Both the position numbers and the translations under genes were made by a program. Under the pieces are notes generated by a model. The model was not told the origin of the DNA. It ran no database searches and saw only the letters and a program-made list of their open reading frames with translations. 13,438 nucleotides of DNA, from assembly GCA_046303115.1 (NCBI GenBank), contig JBKCGZ010000062.1, forward strand, positions 1 to 13,438, in the 5' to 3' direction. The stretch is from CAINEC01 sp046303115 (GTDB taxonomy: Bacteria; Bacteroidota; Bacteroidia; AKYH767-A; OLB10). Positions 1-6,335 of this stretch are shown here, piece after piece (within the stretch, counting starts at the first letter, position 1; the number at the start of each line of letters is the position of its first letter).

Positions 1-1431
1 GTGTCACACCAGTATTCCGCTCCAGGAATTTATACAGTTATTTGCACGGAAACCATTAATGGGGTTGTATTCTGTACTTCGTCTGTAACTATACAAGTTG
101 GTGCATCGTGTAGTTTTCAAGTTAGCAGTCCTAGTCCAAGTTCACCTTCCTATGTTAAATTGTTTACGGCTATCGTGCCGAGTTCAACCGGTATAATATC
201 GTGGGACTTTGGTGATGGTTCTCCAGTTGTGCAAGGTGCTATTGTACAAAAATCATATGCGAATGCAGGTACTTACAATGTATGTATGACCTACATCAAC
301 GGAATAGATACATGCACATCTTGTTCAGCAGTTACGATTACAACTAATAGTTCATCCAATTGTTTTTTTAATATAACTCCAGTTAGTGCAAGTACTTTTA
401 ATTTTAGTGCAGGAAACAATAATTCTCCCAACACTTTTACTTTTGATTTTGGAGATGGGTCTACTCAAAGTGGAAATGGGATAGTAAGTTATACTTATAC
501 AAATCCGGGTGTTTACAATGTTTGTATGACAGAAACAGATACTATGGGAGTAGTACTTTGCACAAGTTGTTTAGCTGTAAATGTATTGACCAATGCAACA
601 TCATGTCAAGCAAATTTCACCTACACCCATACAGGACTTAATGCATACTTTATTAATCAGTCGGTTGCTAACCCTGCATTGGGCGCTCCTGTAACTTATG
701 CTTGGGATTTTGGCGATGGAAGTACTAGTTCAAGTGCATTCCCTAATCATATTTATAGCAATTTTGGGGTATACTATGTTTGTTTGACAGTTAGCAGTCC
801 AAATTGCACAACGACTTTTTGTGATAGTGTCTTAATCGATACAATTACTAATCCTACTGGATCTCCTTGCAACGCTCAATTCGTATTTACACAAAATGGA
901 CCTTATCAAATTTCTGCAGTTGTATTATATGCAAGTAATGCCTTAAGTTACAGTTGGAATTTCGGTGATGGATCACCGTTAGTTAATCAGCTGTTTACCT
1001 CACATCAATACGCTAATCCTGGCACATACAATGTTTGCCTGACGGTAGCATCTTTCTTTGGTTGCACGAATACATATTGCGATTCATTAACGGTGGACTC
1101 ATTAGGGAATATCATCTACAAAGGAATCAACACAGGATTCACACTTCAAACAACAACACCTACTATTCTTACAGGAATAAACAATAACACAAGTACTACT
1201 AAGATTGCTCTTCAGCCAAATCCTGCGCATTCGCAAATCACTATCACAGGAAACACATCTGAAATAAATAGTTATGCAATTTTGAACGCAATAGGACAAC
1301 AAATCGAATCAGGTAGCTTTATTAATCACTCCTACTCGATTGACGTTAATGAATTAAGTCAAGGTGTTTATGTATTAAAATTAATTGACAACTCCGGTAA
1401 TGCAATAAACCAGAAATTCATAAAGAACTAA
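1..1431 (+). CDS. Multi-PKD-domain secreted protein with T9SS C-terminal sorting domain (5' partial)
   Basis: The frame is open from base 1, so the true start lies upstream; 476 residues are visible. Residues 1-32 are the tail of one PKD repeat. Four more follow at about 35-113, 118-195, 200-280 and 288-366, each with the PKD core motif: WDFGDG 68-73, FDFGDG 148-153, WDFGDG 235-240, WNFGDG 319-324. A Ser/Thr/Asn linker leads to residues 401-476, a T9SS type A sorting domain (ALQPNPAHSQITI near 403, GVYVLKL near 455, terminal KFIKN). PKD repeats are beta-sandwich modules of extracellular adhesins and polymer-degrading enzymes. The T9SS tail implies export across the outer membrane and surface attachment or release. 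Each repeat also carries several cysteines (18 in total), which suggests disulfide-stabilised sandwiches. No catalytic domain is visible; one could lie upstream. The stop codon overlaps that of the convergent hydrolase gene. Confidence 0.88.
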   Translation: MSHQYSAPGIYTVICTETINGVVFCTSSVTIQVGASCSFQVSSPSPSSPSYVKLFTAIVPSSTGIISWDFGDGSPVVQGAIVQKSYANAGTYNVCMTYINGIDTCTSCSAVTITTNSSSNCFFNITPVSASTFNFSAGNNNSPNTFTFDFGDGSTQSGNGIVSYTYTNPGVYNVCMTETDTMGVVLCTSCLAVNVLTNATSCQANFTYTHTGLNAYFINQSVANPALGAPVTYAWDFGDGSTSSSAFPNHIYSNFGVYYVCLTVSSPNCTTTFCDSVLIDTITNPTGSPCNAQFVFTQNGPYQISAVVLYASNALSYSWNFGDGSPLVNQLFTSHQYANPGTYNVCLTVASFFGCTNTYCDSLTVDSLGNIIYKGINTGFTLQTTTPTILTGINNNTSTTKIALQPNPAHSQITITGNTSEINSYAILNAIGQQIESGSFINHSYSIDVNELSQGVYVLKLIDNSGNAINQKFIKN

Positions 1432-2552
1432 GGCTTTTTGATTTTGAAAGTTGTTTGATAATTATTCGAAAATACTTTTAGCAAATACATACCGCTAGTG
1501 AATTTATCCATGTTTAATTCATTGGGTAAATTCACTTTTGAACTAAACACTAATTGACCATTGGTATTGTATATATCAATTAATGCTATTGGTGTACTTC
1601 CTTTCAAATAATAATTATTTCCTTGAGTTGATTCTAATTGAAAATTATTTGGTGTATTAGAAGGAATCCCTTGTGGTGAAGAGTTACAAGCATTTGAACT
1701 AAAAAACTTCCATATCTCAGCAGAGGCATTAATATCCATATTAATTGTCCCTAATCCACCAAGTAAACTTGAAGTTCCTGGCCATTGATGTCCTCCCCCA
1801 TTCACTTTTAACATCTGCACAAGATCATTATTTGAACAAGGTGAATAATCTAATAATTGTACCGTTGAAAAGTCAAGCAATGAGGTATTAGGTAATGATG
1901 TAATAATTGGTGCCGCATTACATACATTAAAATTCTTCCAATAGTCAACCACGTCTGTTGCAGATTTATTCCCTAAGCTACCATTAAAGTTTACAATATT
2001 ATCCGAGGTGCCATGAATTTGCAATACTGGTAAATTAAAAATTGGAGCACAAGAATTATATACGCTATCTGTCATAGTGCCAGCTACAGAAGCTATCGCA
2101 GCAAAGCAACGTGAAGATTTACAAGCTAACATATGACTCATAAATCCACCTGCGGAAAATCCACAACTATAAATTCTATTTTGATCAATAGTATAATTAG
2201 CACTTATTGTATCAATCAATGTTTCAATAAACCCGATATCATCAGCTGTAGATGCTCCTGGTAAATTTGCATTAATATTCCATGCATTTGAAATACCATC
2301 GGGATAAACCAAAATAAAGTTAGCAGTATCAGCTACGGAATTAAAATTACTTACATTCATTATAGCTTGTCCGGTTTGTGTTAATCCGTGCAATACAAAT
2401 ACTAACGGTACTGGGTTACCGGGAATATAATTTGCGGGCGCATACACAATAAATGATCTTGACTGCCCGCCAAACGAAATACTAGAACTAATCTGAGCAT
2501 TGGATTTAAAATTTGCAAACAGAAATAAAACAAGGGCAATTTTCTTTATCAT
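1428..2552 (-). CDS. Secreted PHB-depolymerase/feruloyl-esterase-like alpha/beta hydrolase with T9SS tail
   Basis: This 374-residue protein has a signal peptide at 1-20 (ending SNAQ) and an esterase domain at about 22-285 of the LpqC/poly(3-hydroxybutyrate) depolymerase type. Visible motifs are the oxyanion-side HG at 55-56 in VFVLHGLTQT, the nucleophile elbow GFSAGG with Ser133, the likely acid Asp184 in HGTSDNIV, and the likely base His255 in GGGHQWPG. The last about 70 residues form a T9SS type A sorting domain (IALIDIYNTNGQLV, then SGMYLLKVF). Family members hydrolyse esters in polyhydroxyalkanoates, feruloylated plant polysaccharides or acetylated sugars; the substrate cannot be told from sequence alone. 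It acts outside the cell. The ATG at 2552 gives a complete signal peptide. It is divergent from the DUF1761 gene (39-bp gap) and convergent with the PKD gene (4-bp overlap of stop codons). Confidence 0.9.
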   Translation of the reverse strand: MIKKIALVLFLFANFKSNAQISSSISFGGQSRSFIVYAPANYIPGNPVPLVFVLHGLTQTGQAIMNVSNFNSVADTANFILVYPDGISNAWNINANLPGASTADDIGFIETLIDTISANYTIDQNRIYSCGFSAGGFMSHMLACKSSRCFAAIASVAGTMTDSVYNSCAPIFNLPVLQIHGTSDNIVNFNGSLGNKSATDVVDYWKNFNVCNAAPIITSLPNTSLLDFSTVQLLDYSPCSNNDLVQMLKVNGGGHQWPGTSSLLGGLGTINMDINASAEIWKFFSSNACNSSPQGIPSNTPNNFQLESTQGNNYYLKGSTPIALIDIYNTNGQLVFSSKVNLPNELNMDKFTSGMYLLKVFSNNYQTTFKIKKP

Positions 2553-2574
2553 AAAAATGTTTAATTTAGATTTT

Positions 2575-2604
2575 TAAAATTAGAATAAAATATGAAACCT
2601 GCAA
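2575..2604 (-). promoter_or_regulatory. Possible Bacteroidota promoter for the esterase gene
   Basis: On the minus strand a TTG (2602-2604) is separated by 19 nt from TAATTTTA (2575-2582). The latter matches the Bacteroidota -7 consensus TAnnTTTG at seven of the eight positions. A start site near 2568 would give a leader of about 15 nt. The -33 part lies inside the start of the divergent DUF1761 gene, so the two genes share a very compact control region. AT-rich DNA makes chance matches common. Confidence 0.35.
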
Positions 2605-3071
2605 TCTTACTTGCGTCTACAATTATTCCAATGATTGTTGGAGCTATTTGGTATAATGAAAAAACGTTTGGCACTATTTGGATGCAAGAAACGGGCATGA
2701 CAAGAGAAAAAGCGAAAGAGGCGAATATGTTAAAGACCTTCGGATTAGCCATTTTATTTAGCCTGTTTGTCTCAATGACACTCTATCAGATTGTGATTCA
2801 TCAAGGCGCATTATACTCATTAGTTTTGGGCGACAATTCAGAAAGTACGCAGCAGTGGTTAAAAGATGCGATGGCTCGATATGGGAATAATTATAGAACC
2901 TTTCAACATGGAATGGCGCATGGACTTTTCACTGGAATGTTTCTGGCACTACCTATTATAGGTATGAACAGTCAGTTTGAAATGAAAAGCTGGAAGTACA
3001 TTCTTATCACTGCAGGATATTGGATTGTATCCATGATGTTGATGGGCGGAATTATTTGTCAGTGGGGATAA
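2592..3071 (+). CDS. DUF1761 family integral membrane protein
   Basis: This 159-residue protein matches the general form of DUF1761. It has an N-terminal membrane helix (about 2-20) ending in the GxIWYN signature (17-22), then a short loop with FGTIWMQETGMT. Three further hydrophobic segments follow at about 46-67, 105-124 and 134-156. A conserved-looking HGMAHG sits at 106-111 just before the third helix. Length and topology are normal for the family. Its biochemical role is unknown and nothing in the context reveals it. It diverges from the secreted esterase (39-bp gap), and its stop codon is immediately followed by the stop of the convergent membrane protein gene, with no spacer. The ATG start is the first in-frame methionine and leaves the family signature intact. 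Confidence 0.8.
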   Translation: MKPAILLASTIIPMIVGAIWYNEKTFGTIWMQETGMTREKAKEANMLKTFGLAILFSLFVSMTLYQIVIHQGALYSLVLGDNSESTQQWLKDAMARYGNNYRTFQHGMAHGLFTGMFLALPIIGMNSQFEMKSWKYILITAGYWIVSMMLMGGIICQWG

Positions 3072-3743
3072 TTACTCTTTATTGAAATTTTCTTTTCTCC
3101 AAGAAACATCGGAAATAAATCCGAATGCTGATCGGTAATGATATACTGTCCACAATGCAATTCCAACAAACTTAAAAGAATCCTCAATAAAGGCATCGTG
3201 GTTTCCTGAAGGAAGGTTAAGTTCATCAATAAGAATAGACATTCCAAAAAACAACATAGCTATTAATCCGATGATGTATGGAGTTGTTACTACAACTGTC
3301 CTACAAACCGTTGATATAATAGTGATACAAATCAAATAGAATAGATAAATAACCTCTTCAGGAACATAGAGAATCCCAGAAAATGCCTTTTCATGAAATT
3401 GATAAGTATCATCTAAACAAAGTATCGCAGTAAGTACACCAAATAAAAATGTCATCAATGCTGCACGTCGTTGAACGGTATTTTTATAAAGGTGGTAGGC
3501 AGAAAACAACATAATTGCAGAGGTAGCGCTCCACAAAAGAATTCCTAAATTAGAGAGTGCGCCTGTAAATGCTGGTCCATTTAAAACAGTAGCTGTATCG
3601 CGTGTTAAGTTAGAAGGAGTAATACCTTTATTAATCGCATACTCGAAAGTTAAGAGGAGAAGCAGAGCCCCTGTGCTAATTGTAATTATTAAAACGAGCC
3701 AATATTTTCCAATTTGGCTTGTAAGGCTTGATATAAACTTCAT
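3072..3743 (-). CDS. Unrecognised six-segment integral membrane protein
   Basis: I do not recognise a named family. From the ATG at 3743 the protein has 223 residues and about six hydrophobic segments (13-33, 64-85, 93-112, 128-148, 153-173, 187-204). Charged residues sit at helix ends: Asp111-Asp112, His117-Glu118, Glu129-Glu130, Asp173, Glu187-Asp188 and His202. This is a pattern one would expect of a metal- or proton-handling membrane protein, but that is inference. The open frame extends upstream to a TTG at 3785. I chose the ATG because the extension would overlap a possible promoter -7 box and adds nothing membrane-like. The gene is convergent with DUF1761 without a spacer and lies 168 bp downstream of the large lipoprotein gene on the same strand. 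Confidence 0.7.
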   Translation of the reverse strand: MKFISSLTSQIGKYWLVLIITISTGALLLLLTFEYAINKGITPSNLTRDTATVLNGPAFTGALSNLGILLWSATSAIMLFSAYHLYKNTVQRRAALMTFLFGVLTAILCLDDTYQFHEKAFSGILYVPEEVIYLFYLICITIISTVCRTVVVTTPYIIGLIAMLFFGMSILIDELNLPSGNHDAFIEDSFKFVGIALWTVYHYRSAFGFISDVSWRKENFNKE

Positions 3744-3782
3744 TGTAAAGGTAACGTTTGGGTAGTCGCTAAAATAGATAAT

Positions 3783-3790
3783 CAAAACTA
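3783..3790 (-). promoter_or_regulatory. Possible -7 box (TAGTTTTG) for the six-segment membrane protein
   Basis: The minus strand reads TAGTTTTG, a full match to the Bacteroidota -7 consensus TAnnTTTG. It lies 39 nt upstream of the chosen ATG at 3743 and would give a leader of about 30 nt. It overlaps the alternative TTG start at 3785, which argues against that start. No TTG lies at the usual 17-23 nt upstream (nearest spacings are 14 and 29 nt), so support is only partial. Confidence 0.35.
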
Positions 3791-3911
3791 TTTTAAATAA
3801 TTTTCAAATTTAAAATTGTCAAACATTTCAACCTTCAGTTGTTACAACAACAAAATAAATTGTAAAAATCGAACTAAATTATGAATGTAATTAAACTTTT
3901 AATTCATCCCA

Positions 3912-5603
3912 TTATTGCCTAATAAATTCAATTCCACCAATTCGCAACCTTGTATCAGATGCAAAAGCGATAGGTAAAGACGACATATAGCCTTGGCCTT
4001 GATAATACTCATAAAAGAACATCCAGGAGCCCGAGACTTTTCGAATTTGCCAACTGTCTAAGGTAGATCCGCCCTCATCAATTTCACAAGAATCTGGACA
4101 GGCTTGTTGAGCACCATAATCTATTGAAAATGCACCGCTATAATTGAGAGTTAGAATATCATCAGCAGCAAAAAATTGCCCGCAACAATTAGCGGTTGCA
4201 AAAGCCGGATCTTCTTTCCAAGCTCGACTACTTCCACCGGTCATATATTGTAATATGGTTAGACTATCATTTGCTGGATTCAATAATCCACTAATCGCTC
4301 CATTTACAGTACCCATGTTGGGTGCCGAATATTTTACATTGAAGGTAAATGGCAATTGTGCAGTAAGATTTTGCTTTGTAAATGTAACTTTGAAATCACC
4401 ATCAGTCCTATCGACACTATTACTTATACCACTTGGTGAAACACTTGTAATACTTAAATACTTGCTATTAACTTGCTTGGTATTTATTGAATAAGTAGGG
4501 ATTTGATTGATTTCCCTCGGAGAAAAACTTAGAGAAAAGGGTAGATAGCTTAACAATTTATTCCAAGCTGTTTTTATCTGATTCATGCCAGAAACTACTT
4601 TAACCACATTAGGAACAGCACTATTTACATCATTATTATAAAGTGTTCTGTATTCTAATGTTATTGTTACTGGTTTTTTAACGCCGTTATCAAAACCCAA
4701 TGAAGCTATTTTTAACCCAATTATATTCTGAAAAGGAATTAAAATATTCTCATAAATTTTAGAATATTCAATTGCTAGATTATCGACCATATTTACTATT
4801 AAACCTAAAGCTACCCCAGATGTTATAGAACCTACAATTGGACCAAAATAAAATGATGCACTTGCAGCAGCAATGTATTTCAGAGTTTTGTTTATAAATT
4901 GAGCCTTTGAAACTTCAAATTCCACAATTAAATATGCTGTTTTTAATTCATAATCATCCACACCTGACAGCTTCAATTGATTCATAGAATTAGTGAAATT
5001 GTCAACGATATTTTTAAATTCATCCATCCATTGTTTATTAGCTTGAAGAAACTTTGCATAAACTAATTTATCTTGTGCAGAGGCTGCATTAAAATTATTC
5101 AAAGCTACATCTACGTTGTTCTGAACTGCTTGAAGATCGGAAAGTAATAAGTTCTTTTCTGCAATATTCAAAGAATCTGCATTTGCAATGTTCTGAGTCT
5201 TTAAAGTATTATACTCCAAAATATAATCATCAACATATTGTACAGGGTCTGCAATTGTTGGAAGCGATACGACATTAAAAACCAAATTATAATCAGCGCC
5301 TCCAACTTGACAAATTAAATTATGGCTTCCATCTTGTAATTCTGGAACACTAAATCCAAGTCCATCATCTAACCGGTAAACCATCACATTTTGAACACCA
5401 TCAATTAATCCTGTATAAACTGAATCAGTTAGTGTAATATTTACAACCTCGATTAAACTAATTTCATATGGCGACAACGTATTTTTCACCAATCGAATAG
5501 CGCTACTAGGAGTATTTTCCATTTCATTCGTATCCTTCTGACATGATACGGTTAATAATACTATTAAAAGGAATAATTTACTAAATGATTTTTTAAGATT
5601 CAT
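3912..5603 (-). CDS. Large lipoprotein of unknown function
   Basis: This 563-residue protein begins with a lipoprotein signal peptide: hydrophobic 9-19, then lipobox LTVSC with Cys21, so it should be lipid-anchored in the envelope. Residues about 35-115 look like a beta-rich, Ig-like module. Residues 120-235 are rich in Asn, Gln, Leu and Lys and appear alpha-helical. At 243-273 follows a hydrophobic Gly/Ala/Ser-rich stretch (AAASASFYFGPIVGSITSG and onward), long enough to cross or insert into a membrane. Residues 280-450 return to beta-rich sequence. The C-terminal part (about 452-563) starts TGGSSRAWK and carries Cys473, Cys474, Cys492 and Cys496; it resembles lipocalin-like C-terminal modules of Bacteroidota lipoproteins. 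The ATG at 5603 gives the intact signal peptide. I cannot assign a function. The helical middle plus hydrophobic hairpin recalls alpha-helical pore-forming proteins, but no family signature supports this. Confidence 0.85.
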   Translation of the reverse strand: MNLKKSFSKLFLLIVLLTVSCQKDTNEMENTPSSAIRLVKNTLSPYEISLIEVVNITLTDSVYTGLIDGVQNVMVYRLDDGLGFSVPELQDGSHNLICQVGGADYNLVFNVVSLPTIADPVQYVDDYILEYNTLKTQNIANADSLNIAEKNLLLSDLQAVQNNVDVALNNFNAASAQDKLVYAKFLQANKQWMDEFKNIVDNFTNSMNQLKLSGVDDYELKTAYLIVEFEVSKAQFINKTLKYIAAASASFYFGPIVGSITSGVALGLIVNMVDNLAIEYSKIYENILIPFQNIIGLKIASLGFDNGVKKPVTITLEYRTLYNNDVNSAVPNVVKVVSGMNQIKTAWNKLLSYLPFSLSFSPREINQIPTYSINTKQVNSKYLSITSVSPSGISNSVDRTDGDFKVTFTKQNLTAQLPFTFNVKYSAPNMGTVNGAISGLLNPANDSLTILQYMTGGSSRAWKEDPAFATANCCGQFFAADDILTLNYSGAFSIDYGAQQACPDSCEIDEGGSTLDSWQIRKVSGSWMFFYEYYQGQGYMSSLPIAFASDTRLRIGGIEFIRQ

Positions 5604-5619
5604 TAGTTTAAGTTTTAAA

Positions 5620-5627
5620 CAAATTTA
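5620..5627 (-). promoter_or_regulatory. Possible -7 box (TAAATTTG) for the large lipoprotein gene
   Basis: The minus strand reads TAAATTTG, a full match to TAnnTTTG, ending 16 nt before the ATG of the lipoprotein gene. No TTG is found at the expected distance upstream, and the implied leader would be only about 10 nt. The sequence is very AT-rich here, so this is a tentative call. Confidence 0.3.
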
Positions 5628-5831
5628 TTACATATCAAAGAAGATTAATACACATAAAAGGAATGGACGTAAAAAAGATATAAACCCTATTTGTTGATAG
5701 CAATTTCTTCTATTAACCAAGTAAATTTGAAATTCTCCCATTTTAAATAGTGAATTGCAAATTCAATAAGTAACTCAAATTCAACGATAAAGGGCAATTA
5801 CAAGAATCTTTTAAAAATATCATCAGAAAAT

Positions 5832-5862
5832 TTTGCTTAAAAATGATGAAATGCTATATTTG
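5832..5862 (+). promoter_or_regulatory. Bacteroidota-type promoter of the tRNA-Asp gene
   Basis: TTTG at 5832-5835, a 19-nt spacer, and TATATTTG at 5855-5862 match both halves of the Bacteroidota primary sigma-factor promoter (TTTG, 17-23 nt, TAnnTTTG) with the preferred spacing. Transcription would begin near 5869, about 29 nt before the mature tRNA 5' end. This is the clearest promoter in the window. Confidence 0.7.
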
Positions 5863-5897
5863 CACCCCGCAATGAATGTAACATATCGTTGGGAAAC

Positions 5898-5974
5898 GGT
5901 TCGGTAGTTCAGCTGGTTAGAATACATGCCTGTCACGCATGGGGTCGCGGGTTCGAGTCCCGTCCGGACCGCCA
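5898..5974 (+). tRNA. tRNA-Asp (anticodon GTC)
   Basis: This is a 77-nt cloverleaf. The acceptor stem pairs 5898-5904 with 5964-5970, with one G-T wobble at 5901/5967. The anticodon stem CATGC (5925-5929) pairs with GCATG (5937-5941) around a 7-nt loop with anticodon GTC at 5932-5934. The T-arm is GCGGG-TTCGAGT-CCCGT. The discriminator G at 5971, an aspartate identity base, is followed by an encoded CCA at 5972-5974. A clear promoter lies upstream and a strong terminator 13 nt downstream, so the gene appears to be transcribed alone. The 3' end is duplicated at 6221-6233. Confidence 0.97.
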
Positions 5975-6021
5975 GTAATTAAAAGAGAAGCCACACAATA
6001 GTGTGGCTTTTTTGTTTTTAG
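5962..6021 (+). repeat. 60-bp direct repeat, copy 1 (tRNA-Asp 3' end plus terminator)
   Basis: These 60 bases cover the last 13 nt of the tRNA-Asp gene, a short spacer and the whole terminator hairpin with its T-tract. They recur at 6221-6280 with two differences (G5966 is A6225; T5980 is A6239). The match stops abruptly at both ends. The copies are 259 bp apart, start to start. Confidence 0.95.
5988..6015 (+). terminator. Intrinsic terminator of the tRNA-Asp gene
   Basis: A perfect 9-bp stem, AAGCCACAC (5988-5996) with GTGTGGCTT (6001-6009), encloses the loop AATA and is followed directly by a T-tract. It is a textbook Rho-independent terminator for the tRNA transcript. An identical copy occurs at 6247-6274. 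Confidence 0.92.
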
Positions 6022-6220
6022 CCAATCGGGCATCGACATAGTTGAATGCACGACTTGGCGAAACAAAAAAGGCGAAGCCTGGTCTCTTTAATTAGTGACG
6101 TAGCCCCACCATTTGGTCCGACGTCCTGTAGGATCGACTACAGGACGTCAATCCCGCAACAACATAAAATTATTTTGATCCACTGCTTCGGGTGAACAAG
6201 GGTCGGACGTAGTCAATCTA
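6022..6220. other. 199-bp non-coding insert between the two tRNA 3'-end repeats
   Basis: I find no convincing coding frame here; all readings are short and the stretch is visibly less AT-rich than its flanks. It contains a perfect 12-bp inverted repeat at 6120-6149, a small GGC-GAA-GCC hairpin near 6071, and the heptamer GACGTAG twice (6097-6103, 6206-6212). It ends in a possible decayed tRNA T-arm. It could be the residue of a tandem tRNA duplication, of an element that inserted at the tRNA 3' end, or of a small ORF of the kind sometimes found next to RNA genes in Bacteroidota. No integrase or transposase is visible. Confidence 0.6.
6120..6149. repeat. Perfect 12-bp inverted repeat (hairpin) within the insert
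   Basis: GACGTCCTGTAG (6120-6131) and its exact complement CTACAGGACGTC (6138-6149) flank the 6-nt loop GATCGA. It is too GC-rich, and has no T-tract after it, to be an intrinsic terminator. It could fold in RNA or serve as a protein-binding or element-end site; the sequence does not say which. Confidence 0.85.
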
Positions 6221-6233
6221 GTCCAGACCGCCA
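6200..6233 (+). pseudogene. Possible decayed tRNA-Asp 3' portion
   Basis: The stretch GGGTCGGACGTAGTC... ending GTCCAGACCGCCA resembles, with one indel and several substitutions, the variable/T-arm region and 3' acceptor strand of the intact tRNA-Asp (5942-5974). The last 13 nt, including CCA, differ at a single base, which breaks an acceptor-stem pair. Nothing upstream at the expected distance resembles a D-arm, anticodon arm or 5' acceptor strand, so no functional tRNA can form. The alternative reading is a simple copy of the tRNA 3' end as an attachment-site-like repeat. Confidence 0.4.
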
Positions 6234-6280
6234 GTAATAAAAAGAGAAGCCACACAATAGTGTGGCTTTTTTGTTTTTAG
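6221..6280 (+). repeat. 60-bp direct repeat, copy 2 (tRNA-Asp 3' end plus terminator)
   Basis: This second copy of 5962-6021 is identical at 58 of 60 positions. It keeps the GCCA end of the tRNA and the entire terminator. No intact tRNA precedes it. Confidence 0.95.
6247..6274 (+). terminator. Second copy of the tRNA-Asp terminator
   Basis: The same 9-bp stem (6247-6255 with 6260-6268), AATA loop and T-tract as at 5988-6015. It would stop anything transcribed from within the 199-bp insert or reading through the first terminator, and it insulates the downstream membrane-protein gene. Its perfect conservation suggests either a recent duplication or selection to keep it. Confidence 0.88.
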
Positions 6281-6335
6281 TCTCAAAATTCATTTTTCTT
6301 ACTACCTTGCACTTGCCTATTAAAACCTTTTTACC

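Noticed and set aside
3744..3785. TTG at 3785 as the start of the six-segment membrane protein
   Set aside because: It overlaps a TAnnTTTG promoter-like box, uses a rarer start codon, and adds 14 residues without recognisable function; the ATG at 3743 is preferred.
3829..3855. GTTGTT-AC-AACAAC palindrome downstream of the large lipoprotein gene as a terminator or operator
   Set aside because: The stem is short with a loop too tight for a normal hairpin, and no T-tract follows on the minus strand.
4144..4494. A 116-residue + strand frame inside the large lipoprotein gene
   Set aside because: It is antisense to a well-supported coding region with signal peptide and domains, and its translation shows no protein-like features of its own.
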